A stretch of 64,000 nucleotides of DNA from Welwitschia mirabilis (taxonomy: Eukaryota > Gnetophyta > Gnetopsida > Welwitschiales), in the NCBI GenBank assembly GCA_051453625.1, contig JBOZIK010000001.1:274363736-274427735 (forward strand), given 5' to 3'. Both the position numbers and the translations under genes were made by a program. The stretch's first letter is position 1. The number at the start of each line of letters is the position of its first letter. Under the pieces are notes generated by a model, which saw only the letters and a list, made by a program, of their open reading frames with translations, searched no databases and had not been told where the DNA came from. This document shows, in pieces, positions 11,680 through 22,811 of this stretch.

Positions 11680-12750
11680 GGAAGAAAGGAAAGGATTTAT
11701 ATTTATCAATAAATAAAATGCACATAGCCTAAGATCATAGGATCACATGATTTATAATTGATAAGGAGAATGGATAATAAGTGACATTAGAGTATGAAAA
11801 TATACATCATATTTATAACTCATATAGCTAACTAGGGTGAGTAATTTACTTGCTTCAATTAACAAGATTGATTACATGCATCCTTTCCTCATGATAGCTC
11901 CTTCTTAATCCTTCATATGTTCATAAGTATGTTTAATTTAATTCAAGACATGAATTAAAATATAAATGCAGAAACTTTGANNNNNNNNNNNNNNNNNNNN
12001 NNNNNNNNNNNNNNNNNNNNNNNNNNNNNNNNNNNNNNNNNNNNNNNNNNNNNNNNNNNNNNNNNNNNNNNNNNNNNNNNNNNNNNNNNNATATCATGTG
12101 ATATAATGAGATAAGCCTCTTAATTCCAATGAATAAAACAATCAATATGTTATGAATCAAGTGCTATTACACATCTTAAGAAAATAAAAGTCATGGTAAG
12201 TAAATCTCCACATTCATCATTCTTAGTTCTAGAAAAGACTGTATGTACTTGTTCATATTCTTATTTATTTTATAATAAATACAACATATTAACCACACAA
12301 CATAAATAAAAATATTTTCATCCCTAATATAGTATACCTATTGCATTTTTAAGAATTTAAATAAATAAATAATATGTAAAACATATTATTATATCCTCTT
12401 TAAATTTTTAATTTATTAGTTTTACCCTATAATTTAAATTTCTTACATAATGAGATTATTAAGTTTCGATATTTAGGTAGTTGTTAATTATGAATTTTTT
12501 TCCATAAAGATGTTCATAATCTAATTATTATCATTTTTATTTTAAATTATGAAAATTATGAAAACTAAGGTTAATTACTTAAAATACCATCTTATTTCCA
12601 CAATGCCTTTGAAAAAGAAGAATTTATTATCTAGTTAAAAGATTAACATGTTTAATATTCAAGTAATCAAGGTTTACAAAATGTGGAGTATGCCACCATT
12701 ACTAAATTGGAATTCCAAAAGACATGTTGAAAACTATATTCACCTTGGCA
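10610..12750. other. AT-rich DNA, no gene seen
   Basis: Apart from the CT microsatellite and a short imperfect duplication near 11236-11300 ('acaaagcataagaaaccc' / 'acgaagcataagagatccc') nothing is recognisable. A 110-N gap lies at 11981-12090. Confidence 0.5.
11620..11674. repeat. (CT)27 microsatellite
   Basis: 55 bases of uninterrupted CT dinucleotides (27 repeats) between 'gac' and 'ttcgtgg'. Confidence 0.98.
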
Positions 12751-12765
12751 AATAGGACAAGTAGG

Positions 12766-13651
12766 TGTTAACATGTAAAAATTAACATTCACATCAAGTC
12801 ATTCTATCCATTTTTAGTATGATCATTTACGCTTTATCATGATTTTCTGCATCTATTATACTTACAAGTGTTTAAATCTAGTTTTACTAATATTTTAATT
12901 CCATGCTATTATTTTGCATGGTTCTAGTAGGATATAGAGCACTATGATAGAAGTTGGAGATATGGATCCTCAAAGAAGTCAATGGTATTGGTGGACCTAA
13001 TATCAGCACCAATTTCTTTGCACAAAAGACCTTAAAACTTCCATTATGGAGTTATCTTGATTTTCTAATTTAGTTGAACCTATTAGTGATTAGATTGGAG
13101 AAGCCAAAATTTCATGATAATTTTTGGAAACCCTAATTATTACCCTAGCTTTGATGTATAAAAGTTTATTTTGTCCTTGCTTTTAAAGTTATTGGATCAT
13201 AGTGAATTTTTACATAATATCATTGTAATGTTTTAAAATTACATTGGTGATTAATTATGTATTTATTAAAGGGTGATTACTATGTAAGTAAGAAAAATTA
13301 TTGTATAACAAAGAGATGCAACCCTAATATTGCAACATTGTATTCCTTTGTTATGACTCTTAAGTCAATGGGGTTCTATGGATGTGGATAGACTAGGTAG
13401 ACATAACTGATGACAACTTTAGCTAATCCCCAAGGGCCTTAGAAAGAGGGCTAATTTCATAGTCCATGTCTTTACCTTTAACTACTAGTCCAAGGATGGA
13501 ACAAGGTGTTAAGCCAATACCATTTTATTATAGTTTGCTACTATATGAATAAAGAGATACTTCATTTTTTGTCCAATTATTATGATATTTCATTACTTAT
13601 TACACATTTGAAAATACTCCTAATCTTAATTTTATAATTTGGAACATTACA
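12766..13651 (+). mobile_element. Probable copia LTR, element K
   Basis: The right end is set by '...ggaacattaca' directly before a degenerate Met-tRNA primer site. Inside are a TATA-like 'tgtataaaag' at about 13155-13164 and a 'ttctatggatgtggatag' block at about 13373 resembling the 'tgtggatgtaggc' stretch common in the R-U5 of plant copia LTRs. The left end (TGTTAACATG at 12766) is a guess. No gag frame is visible after it. Confidence 0.45.
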
Positions 13652-13652
13652 A

Positions 13653-13664
13653 TTAGTATCATAG
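13653..13664 (+). other. Degenerate Met-tRNA primer binding site
   Basis: 'ttagtatcatag' compared with the common plant context TTGGTATCAGAG (10 of 12), two bases after the inferred LTR end. Confidence 0.5.
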
Positions 13665-13869
13665 TTAAGATAGGTAGTAAATTACTGGCTTTTAGAAACA
13701 GATGAAATAAGAAGAAAGAATAAAAAGAACAAGAAAAATACATATTCCCTTTATTAAGCAAAATCATAATACAAGACAATATTGTATGACAAGGGAAAAA
13801 AAGTACTCTAATAGANNNNNNNNNNAAGACAAGATTGTATGAAAAGAAAAAAAAGTACTCTACTAGATG

Positions 13870-14193
13870 CTCAAAAAAATGCAATAGAGGAAAAATTAAT
13901 AATTAGGTCTTCTTAGAAGTAGGAAAGTTATCTAACAAACATAAAGGAGGCTCCTAACCTTTAATAATATCAATATCCTATTTCACATCCCTTGAACTAG
14001 TATTAACAGCTGAAGCCAAAGGAGAAAGAGAAATAACTTAACCTACAGAATTCAAAGATGATGATGCCTCAATAGATTTAGAAGAAATAGGAAAAGGCTT
14101 GCAATGTAACTTCATATGAAGCTCACTATAAGCCACTAAAGTACCAAGTAAATGCTCTTAAAACAATTCACCACCATGATATATAGCTACAAT
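13870..14193 (-). pseudogene. Far part of unknown minus-strand ORF, cut by element G
   Basis: Minus-strand frame with five in-frame stops but clear protein-like composition: 'IVAIYHGGELF', 'EHLLGTLVAYSELHMKLHC', 'SKSIEASSSLNSVG', 'LASAVNTSSRDVK'. It starts exactly at the left edge of element G, and its frame is continuous, allowing one copy of the ATCAT target duplication, with the frame ending at 54277 on the other side of G. It is therefore the downstream part of the ORF described at 54277-59345. Family not recognised. Confidence 0.55.
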
Positions 14194-14198
14194 ATCAT
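14194..14198. repeat. Target site duplication of element G, left copy
   Basis: 'atcat' directly left of the 3' LTR; the identical 'atcat' lies at 54272-54276 directly right of the 5' LTR. Confidence 0.85.
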
Positions 14199-16197
14199 TA
14201 AGGATTGTTGAACTCAAAGGAAAATGGGTGGCTAAGGTCTACCAAATAAAATCCTCACTAAAATGAATTGAAAATTACATAATAAATACCTTACTAGGTT
14301 AACGTGATTCCCTAATCTAAGTGCATCTACACACAGAGGGTAGTCTCATTTCACTACTTTGGATCTCCTTAACCTGTGAACCAATAGTTTTAAAGCATTA
14401 CCAACCTTACATATAACTAAGATTCTCCTCACACACACAACACTCTCTTCNNNNNNNNNNGGATTTACAATAAATTAGAATAAAAACATGCTTACAATCA
14501 CTTACAAAAGCATATCCATATAAGTGTTGCCTTATAATTTAAAATCCTAAATAAGAGATTCTGACAATAATATTAAGTAATGGACTATAATAGATATATT
14601 TAAAAATCTAATAGTCTTATAATGTAGGTGCTAATAAGAAATAATAATAAAAGGAAATAACAAGCCTAAAAGATGTTACTTTGATGGAATTCTTAAGTTC
14701 TCCTTGTTGGAGTTATTCATGAGTATCTAAGATCAAGTAATGCAGCTATGAAAGAGATAANNNNNNNNNNATGATCAAGTAATGTATTCATCAAATAATC
14801 CTCTTCATTAAGGTCATATAAATCTTCATGTGTATTAGCAATTACCCATGTGTGCATGACCCTTTTTCTTTACATTTTATGCCTTTTATATTTTTGATAT
14901 CTTCCTTTCCTTTATCCTAGAGAGATAACCATTTGAAAATATTTAAATGTTATAATAGTTAAAAATATATAAGTTTTGATCATTTAATGACTATTTTATT
15001 TTATATAAATTTTTAAGATATATGTATTTTTCATAATAGACATCTCTATTAGGTAGACATATTTACCCTAAAAGATGTCTTTGGTTAAACTTCCTANNNN
15101 NNNNNNNNNNNNNNNNNNNNNNNNNNNNNNNNNNNNNNNNNNNNNNNNNNNNNNNNNNNNNNNNNNNNNNNNNNNNNNNNNNNNNNNNNNNNNNNNAGAT
15201 GTCTTTGGTTAAACTTCCTAGACTTCAATAAACTTTACTATATCTCTTATCCTTAGATATCATGAATTCACTATGTCAAAATTGCCTTCTTTCTTAAAAT
15301 GTATATAATTCATCATAGTACACTTTTGTTTGTGTTACCTGTTTTAGTTTAGAATAAACACCTTTAAGTTTATAGATGTCTTCCAATAGTTAAAGTAGCA
15401 TAGATATATTTAATGTACTAGATGTCTTTCATTATCTCAGCTTCTTAGTTTAGTATAGNNNNNNNNNNNNNNNNNNNNNNNNNNNNNNNNNNNNNNNNNN
15501 NNNNNNNNNNNNNNNNNNNNNNNNNNNNNNNNNNNNNNNNNNNNNNNNNNNNNNNNNNNNNNNNNNNNNNNNNNNNNNNNNNNNNNNNNNNNNNNNNNNN
15601 NNNNNNNNNNNNNNNNNNNNNNNNNNNNNNNNNNNNNNNNNNNNNNNNNNNNNNNNNNNNNNNNNNNNNNNNNNNNNNNNNNNNNNNNNNNNNNNNNNNN
15701 NNNNNNNNNNNNNNNNNNNNNNNNNNNNNNNNNNNNNNNNNNNNNNNNNNNNNNNNNNNNNNNNNNNNNNNNNNNNNNNNNNNNNNNNNNNNNNNNNNNN
15801 NNNNNNNNNNNNNNNNNNNNNNNNNNNNNNNNNNNNNNNNNNNNNNNNNNNNNNNNNNNNNNNNNNNNNNNNNNNNNNNNNNNNNNNNNNNNNNNNNNNN
15901 NNNNNNNNNNNNNNNNNNNNNNNNNNNNNNNNNNNNNNNNNNNNNNNNNNNNNNNNNNNNNNNNNNNNNNNNNNNNNNNNNNNNNNNNNNNNNNNNNNNN
16001 NNNNNNATATGCAGAGATCTTTAGTTAGTTATTCTGTCTTTCATGAATTATAAGTTGAAGCTTCTACATGCTTTAGACTTTAAGGTTTGAATGGCTTGAT
16101 TTCATTTATAATCCAGTATTCTCCAATTTTTCTTATCTACACATTAGACACATTACATATGATAAGTGAAATCACTAAAAATAGAATTTTATCAATA
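14199..16197 (-). mobile_element. 3' LTR of element G
   Basis: It starts on the minus strand at 16197 with TATTGATAAAATTC (family consensus TGTTGATAAAATC) directly after a polypurine tract. It ends at 14199 with '...agttcaacaatcctta', homologous to the end of the 5' LTR. Gaps at 14451 (10 N), 14761 (10 N), 15097-15196 and 15459-16006 interrupt it. The 24 bases left of the gap at 15097 are repeated directly after it. Confidence 0.85.
14882..14890 (-). promoter_or_regulatory. TATA box of G 3' LTR
   Basis: TATAAAAGG on the minus strand, at the same place as TATAAAAGG in the 5' LTR copies (51934-51942, 53535-53543). Conservation in all three copies supports it as the promoter. Confidence 0.7.
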
Positions 16198-16214
16198 AGT
16201 TCTTCTCTTTTTAT
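16198..16214 (-). other. Polypurine tract of element G
   Basis: The minus strand reads 'ggaattataaaaagagaagaact' directly before the LTR start. The equivalent site before the B 3' LTR is 'ggaatcattaaaaaggaggagat'. It primes plus-strand DNA synthesis and marks this LTR as the 3' one. Confidence 0.75.
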
Positions 16215-16639
16215 AATTCCCAAAACTTGGCAAATTTTGTTACTGCAATTATGTTTCAAAAACTAACTTAAAATAACTTAAAAAACATGATGCATTTAAT
16301 CACACTTATAACCATTTGTAAAATAGTAAATAAGAAGTGGTGTAAATGTACTGAATTACTAAAAATATGTTAAAAACATAAAGTATATTACATACAAGGA
16401 GAAAATTAACAACATATAATAAAAGATCATCAAAATATATCATGAAATATGTGTCAATACATGACAGTGATCGTCAATAGTGATGTCACTCACAGGAATT
16501 CTAATTCATTGATCTTAAGTTCAGATCCTCTAAACTCATATAGGATTTATAATAAGGTCCAATTTGATTTACTTCTCTTCTTTTCCTTTTTATATAGTAT
16601 AAAAGGAGCTAAGTAATAAAAGTTGAATCACTAATGTAC

Positions 16640-18278
16640 TAAGTATCATCTCCTACATTATCCCTATCATCTTCACTGTCCCTAATGGTAGAGGTCTAGA
16701 TGGTATATAAAGAAGATGATATGGGTGAAGGCCTATGACACTTTTAAGATTGGCACTGTCATGGCTCACATTGGCCCTGAGAATATAGTCTTCTCATATG
16801 TGAATACATATAAGGGGTGATGGAAGTGGCAAAGAAGTTGGTCATGACTATCTCAACAAAACTAAAAGTTAAGAGTGAAATAATACTAAGAGGTGGATCA
16901 TGAATGAGAATTATAAGAGATGATAGTAAAGAAAGAAGACGAGGTCATGATGGTGGATGAGGTGGTGATGGAGGCTATGTAGGATGGCAAATGGGTAGTT
17001 TGTAATGAGGCTTATGAAAGATGAGGGGCTTATCTTTAGATATGTTAGAGTCCACCCGCTACTCCTCCTATGCTTATACTAGAGTCTGGTACCTATGTTA
17101 GAGCTTGGTGCTCCTTCTAAAGATGTGACTCTTCCTCCATGGACTCTAATAAATCTCTACCTAAATCATAAAATATAGTAGGAGTTGTAAGAGATTCCTC
17201 TACCTTAGATTCCTTCTTTAAATTATACCAAGTGGGAGTCCCCATGGATTTCCAACTACTTGTAGATGCCTCTCCCTTACTGATTGCATACCAGTGTTTT
17301 TTTTTAACTTAATAGACTTCTTTTAATCTTACCTACTATTTTTGTAATTGTATTCAGAACCTTTTTTACTAATGAAAAACTATAAATGGCTATAGAATAG
17401 GAGTGCTAAAATTGTACCTTATAAGGTCTTCTAATTATGCCTTCATTTATCATTACTAATGCTCGCTACTTTTCATTAAACTCTAAAAGTGGCTTTCTAG
17501 TATGAATGAGATTAAGTTATGATATTGAGATGTTGGCATTACTAATAATTAGGCTACTCAAATAAGAGTAATCAAAAGTATAACCCTTAGAAAAACATGT
17601 AATGATATCCATGCATAATATAAATCTAAACTTAAATTTCATCCATGTGAGAAGGCAATATATCATAATAATCTATATGGGGTTATAGTAGTTATAGCTA
17701 CCTCCTTGAATAAGTATATTATAAAATATAATTAAACTCAAAATGGATGCATCAAGTACCATATATTTACATTCTACATTCTCATAAAAGTTCATCTTCA
17801 AATGCCCAAAGAGAACATTACTTAATGAACTCCATGAAATCTTAAAAGAGTGACATGTTAAAATATCTTTAAAAGAATGCATATATACTTATGAAAGATC
17901 TAAATCATTTATTATGAGTATGGAATTTACAAAAATGGGTGTAAGAAAAAGAGAGATACCTTGTACTTATGTCTGAAAAGTTCTAATGTTGTCATCTATC
18001 TCATGAATGTTGGTATAAAACTCTTAGAAAACTAGATTTAAAATGCTTTAGTCTAATTGAACTACCATTTTCTAATTTAAATAAGAAAAATAAGAAATAA
18101 TATAATCTTTCCTATGCTTTTGGAATTCAAAAGTCCTTTCTATAATAATGGAATTCATGGTTCAAGCTTTAAAATGTTTTGTAGGTGATTCATGATAGAG
18201 CTGTGATTTGTACTATACTTTCTGTGCTTTAGTGATAGGTTCCTTACTCTTGGAGGCATTAGAGGGATTTTTCCTCAT
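16640..18278 (-). pseudogene. Extra ORF of element G, 'putative plant transposon protein'-like
   Basis: The ATG at 18278 is followed by a Lys/Ser-rich leader ('NASKSKEPITKAQK'), then 'YHESPTKHFKA', 'NSIIIERTFEFQKH' and 'FYTNIHEIDDNI'. This order matches the N-terminal part of the plant family annotated as putative plant transposon protein (conserved 'aaeRy...l..r.fi.ER.f' and 'v.eFYanl'). It continues with hydrophobic helical segments (17882-17673) and a Gly/Asp-rich, low-complexity C-terminus (about 17000-16640). Stops and frameshifts occur throughout. It lies between pol and the polypurine tract, in sense with pol. A downstream extra ('env-like') ORF is known in SIRE/Maximus copia elements; function unproven. 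Confidence 0.6.
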
Positions 18279-18690
18279 AATTTTGAATAAAGTACTAAAA
18301 TAACTATACTTATGATAAGAAAATGTAAAAGAATCAGTGAAAAAGAGCACATATCAAGGAAAACAGCACTTGTTTTGCTAGTTGTAAAGACTTATTCTAA
18401 ATTTAAGATGTTTATGCTGAGAGATCTAAGAAAAATCAGGCTAAAGAGGGATTTGTGAGGGAAATCCACTAAGTGGAGGGTTGGAAATAATGGATGGAGA
18501 TCCCTTTACTAAATAAAAAGTGTTAAAAACCCTTGTTCTAGCACATATTCTATTTTCAAATATGGTACATGAAAGACATCTACCACATGANNNNNNNNNN
18601 NNNNNNNNNNNNNNNNNNNNNNNNNNNNNNNNNNNNNNNNNNNNNNNNNNNNNNNNNNNNNNNNNNNNNNNNNNNNNNNNNNNNNNNNNN

Positions 18691-20179
18691 AGTCCCCATG
18701 GATTTCCAACTACTTGTAGATGCCTCTCCCTTACTGATTGCATACCAGTGTTTTTTTTCAACCTTAATAGACTTCTTCTAATCTTACCTACTATTTTTGT
18801 AATTGTATTAAGACCCTTCTTTACTAATGAAAAACTATAAATGGCTATAGAATAGGAGTGCTAAAATTGTACCTTAGAAGATCTCTGATTATGCCTTTAC
18901 CTATTAGTATTAGTGCCCGTTGCTTTTTACTAAACCTTACAAGTGGCTTTTTAGGATGAATGAGATTAACCTATGGTATCATTACTAATAATAAAACTAA
19001 TCAAACAAGGGTAATCAAAAGTCTAATCCTTATAAAAATATATAATAATATGATATTCATGCATAATACAGTCCAAGACCAATTGTCATCCTTATGAGAA
19101 GGCAATATACCACAAAAGTCTGCATGGGGTTATAATAGTTGTAGCTACCTCCCTGAATGAGTATATTATAGAAGGTAATTAAACTCAAAATGGACACATC
19201 AAGTACCATANNNNNNNNNNNNNNNNNNNNNNNNNNNNNNNNNNNNNNNNNNNNNNNNNNNNNNNNNNNNNNNNNNNNNNNNNNNNNNNNNNNNNNNNNN
19301 NNNNNNNNNNCACCTATTGGTATTAGTGCCCATTGCTTTTTACTAAACCTTACAAGTGGCTTTTTAGGATGAATAAGATTAACCTATGGAACAGAGATGA
19401 TAGAATTACTAATAATAAAACTAATAAAACAAGGGTAATCAAAAGTCTAACCCTTTTAAAAATATATAATGATATGATATTCATGCATAATACAGTCTAA
19501 GATCAATTTTCATTGAAGGCAATATACCACAAAAGTCTGCATGGGGTTATAATAGTTATAGCTACCTCCCTGAACGAGTACATTATAGAAGGTAATTAAA
19601 CTCAAAATGGATACATCAAGTACCATATATTTGTATTCTAAATTTTCATTAAAGTTTATCTTCTAATGTCTAAAGAGAACATTACTTAATAAATGTCATG
19701 AAATATTATGAGAATGACATGTTAAAATATCTTTGAAGAAATGCATATATGATTGTGGAAGCTCTAAATCATCTATGCTAAGCATGGAATTAACAAAAAT
19801 AGGTGTAAGAAAAAGACAGATACCTCATACCTATGTCTAAAAAGTCCCAGTGTTATCATCTATTTCATGAATGTTGGCATAGAACTCTAGGACAATAGGA
19901 TCTGAAATGCTCTATTCTAATTGAACTACTGTATCCTAACTAAGATAAGAAAAATAAGCAAGAATTTAACATTTTGTATGATTTTAAAAGTCAAGAGTCC
20001 TTTCTATAATAATGAAGTTTCTTGTCTAGGTTTTAAAACATTTTGTAGCTAATTCATAATAGGATTGTGATTCATATCTAATGATAAGCCCCTCATCATC
20101 ATTTTGAAGAAAAAAATGATTCATATCTAATGACAGGTTCCTTACCTTTTGAGTTACTATAGGTATTTCTTATCATCAT
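18691..20179 (-). pseudogene. Second and third partial readings of the extra ORF
   Basis: After the gap at 18591-18690 the sequence restarts at the equivalent of 17245, and after 19211-19310 it restarts at the equivalent of about 18897. 19311-20179 carries an ORF start (ATG at 20179, 'NTYSNSKGKEPVI') aligned with that at 18278. Identity to the first copy is about 96 percent for the first 200 bases, then about 82 percent. The two later pieces match each other at about 94 percent. The pattern suggests overlapping or allelic contigs, though real tandem duplication cannot be excluded. Confidence 0.6.
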
Positions 20180-20889
20180 TTTAAAGGAAAATTTACTAAA
20201 AGAACTAAACTCTAATGAGAAAANNNNNNNNNNNNNNNNNNNNNNNNNNNNNNNNNNNNNNNNNNNNNNNNNNNNNNNNNNNNNNNNNNNNNNNNNNNNN
20301 NNNNNNNNNNNNNNNNNNNNNNNNNNNNNNNNNNNNNNNNNNNNNNNNNNNNNNNNNNNNNNNNNNNNNNNNNNNNNNNNNNNNNNNNNNNNNNNNNNNN
20401 NNNNNNNNNNNNNNNNNNNNNNNNNNNNNNNNNNNNTGGTATGTGTTTTATTTCAAATATAGTTCATAAAAGATGACTATCACCTTAAAGATGTTTAAAA
20501 TAATGAAAGTAGACATCTATTTCTTTAAAAGGTATCTTCTGATAAGAAATTGTAATGATTATCTATGTGTTGTAAAGACATCTACTTTGAAAATTGGTAA
20601 AAATTAAAAAATTATACCTAACCTCCAAACACATCTAATATACCAAAGACATTTTCTTAAAAGATNNNNNNNNNNNNNNNNNNNNNNNNNNNNNNNNNNN
20701 NNNNNNNNNNNACATCTTTTCTACAAAATAAAAACTTTGAATTTTTTAATAGTTAATGTCAAGATTAGACTACCATTAAAAAAATAATAAAGTAATGTAT
20801 ACATAATAGATTAATTTATGTTCTAGATATGATCTCAACTCATAAAATATCATAATGTGGAGTTGAAATTTTAAGACTGGTTACCTGAT
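20180..20889 (-). other. Spacer between pol and extra ORF, element G
   Basis: Non-coding AT-rich DNA with several 'agacatct' / 'agatgtct' motifs, interrupted by gaps at 20224-20436 and about 20666-20711. The matching spacer in element B is 44526-45224. Confidence 0.5.
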
Positions 20890-21580
20890 GGCTTTCCTCA
20901 TTAGACAAGGCATAATCCCTAAGTCTCTACATAATTTAACAATCATATTACCACTTACTAGTTTGGTAAAGACATTAATGAGTTGATCATTGGTATTAAT
21001 GTATATGTACGTGCTCTCTAAGAAAATGATATCTGCTCTCTATATGTCTAGTTCATGAATTCTAAATTAGATTATTTTGATATGTTGATAGTACTTTTAT
21101 TTTCATAATAAATGTAAATGCTTTTTATGATTAGTATAAAGTCTTTNNNNNNNNNNNNNNNNNNNNNNNNNNNNNNNNNNNNNNNNNNNNNNNNNNNNNN
21201 NNNNNNNNNNNNNNNNNNNNNNNNNNNNNNNNNNNNNNNNNNNNNNNNNNNNNNNNNNNNNNNNNNNNNNNNNNNNNNNNNNNNNNNNCTCCTTCTATAT
21301 TCTTGCAATCTACCCAGTCTACATCCTAATATCCAACTAGATTAAGGTAGGAGTCCATTGAATATTAAAGACCCCAATTAGTACTTTTTTTAAATTGTTT
21401 TTTAAAAAAATTATCTATTATAAGATGTGATTCTCTAGGCTCACTTTGATAATAAGCACAAGTGCTTACATTCAAAATGATGTTAGGCCTCCTAGTAGTA
21501 AAATATAATAAACTACCAATCATACCTCTATATAACTTTTTAGTGAATCTTCTTACCATGCTCATCCTTTTCTAGTTATG
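20890..21580 (-). pseudogene. pol: Copia RNase H and end of Pol, element G
   Basis: The minus strand encodes 'YRGMIGSLLYFTTRRPNI' and 'STCAYYQSEPRESHL' (21565-21365), the conserved RT/RNase H junction of copia Pol. After a gap (21147-21288) come 'NTNDQLINVFTKLVSGNMIV' and 'LCRDLGI', equivalent to the terminal '..QLADIFTKPL...LR.ELGI' block. It is broken by stops and by the gap. The last residues lie near 20890, upstream of the extra ORF. Confidence 0.8.
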
Positions 21581-21619
21581 TTCTTTAACTCATTAAGATA
21601 TCTTTGGCCTTACAAACTT

Positions 21620-22660
21620 GTAAGTCATACTTGACCAATAAATTTTTAACATATTTAGTTTGAGAAACAAATGTATCTTGTTTGTGTTACATCACTTAGA
21701 GATCTAATAAGTTACTCATTTCATATATGAGATGCATTTGAAATTCATCCTACATGATCTTAGCAAACTTCTTATATAGTAATTCATTATTCATATAGAT
21801 TCATACAATAGAAAAATCTTGACCATCTATTTTAATAAATATAATAACATCAAATGTACTTATTTTAAATTCATTTTCTATTAGATATCTTGAGATTTTC
21901 TCATAATATGCTTTTGGTATTTGTTTAAGATTATAAAGAGCCTTTTTTAGTCTATAAATATAATCTAATTTNNNNNNNNNNNNNNNNNNNNNNNNNNNNN
22001 NNNNNNNNNNNNNNNNNNNNNNNNNNNNNNNNNNNNNNNNNNNNNNNNNNNNNNNNNNNNNNNNNNNNNNNAAGTTACTCATTTCATATATGAGATGCAT
22101 TTCAAATTCATCCTACATGATCTTAGCAAACTTATGATATAGTAATTAATTAGTAGCACCAAAAATGATATCATTCATATAGATTCATACAATAGCAAAA
22201 TATTTACCATATATTTTAATAAATATTGTAACATCAAACGTACTTATTTTAAATTCATTTTCTATTAGATATCTTGAGATTTTCTCATAAGATTCTTTGG
22301 GTATTTATTTAAGATCATAAAGAGCCTTTTTAGTCCATAAACATATTCTAATTTATGGAAGTTAGTAAAACCCTTCCTCAACATGTACCTCCTCTTGTGA
22401 TACTTCATTTAGAAAGGTACTTTTGACATCCCCTAATTCTTTTCTATATGTAGAGCTAAAAGCATTCTTCTAGACTCTATATGAGCTACTGNNNNNNNNN
22501 NNNNNNNNNNNNNNNNNNNNNNNNNNTGGTTATACTCTTTAGCTACTAACCTTAATGTGTTTATAATAATATTATCATTTTCATCTATTTTATTTATAAA
22601 AACTTATTTTGTACTAATGATAGATCTGTTGGATGTCCTTGGAGCGAATTCTCAAATATC
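21620..22660 (-). pseudogene. pol: Copia reverse transcriptase, element G
   Basis: The N-terminal RT block at about 22625-22530 reads 'IISTK-stop-VFINKIDEND' and 'LRLVAKEYN' (family: IIGTKWVF.NK...RLVAKGY). Next come 'VKSTFLNEVSQEEVHVEEGF' (22440-22370), 'LKKALYNLKQIPKAYYEKIS' (21955-21880 and again at 22330-22260), and the catalytic block 'IYMNDIIFGATN' at about 22184-22149. The catalytic YVDD is YMND here, so one catalytic Asp is lost. The alternative reading at about 21785 lacks most of this block. Gaps at 21972-22071 and 22492-22526; the first is flanked by duplicate sequence. Confidence 0.85.
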
Positions 22661-22811
22661 ACACCTTTCAAACTAATTAAGTTCCTCTTACCTTGCTAGT
22701 ATCTAATACTTATCACTTTTTACTTCATTGAGAGTTTGAAATTTTACCTATGAGATATATGCCACAAATCTATAAAACTTCTTAGTACCAATTTAAGTTT
22801 AAAAATCACTA

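Noticed and set aside
18691-20179. True tandem triplication of the extra ORF
   Set aside because: Each copy begins directly after a gap at a point already read, which fits unmerged overlaps better; real duplication is not excluded.
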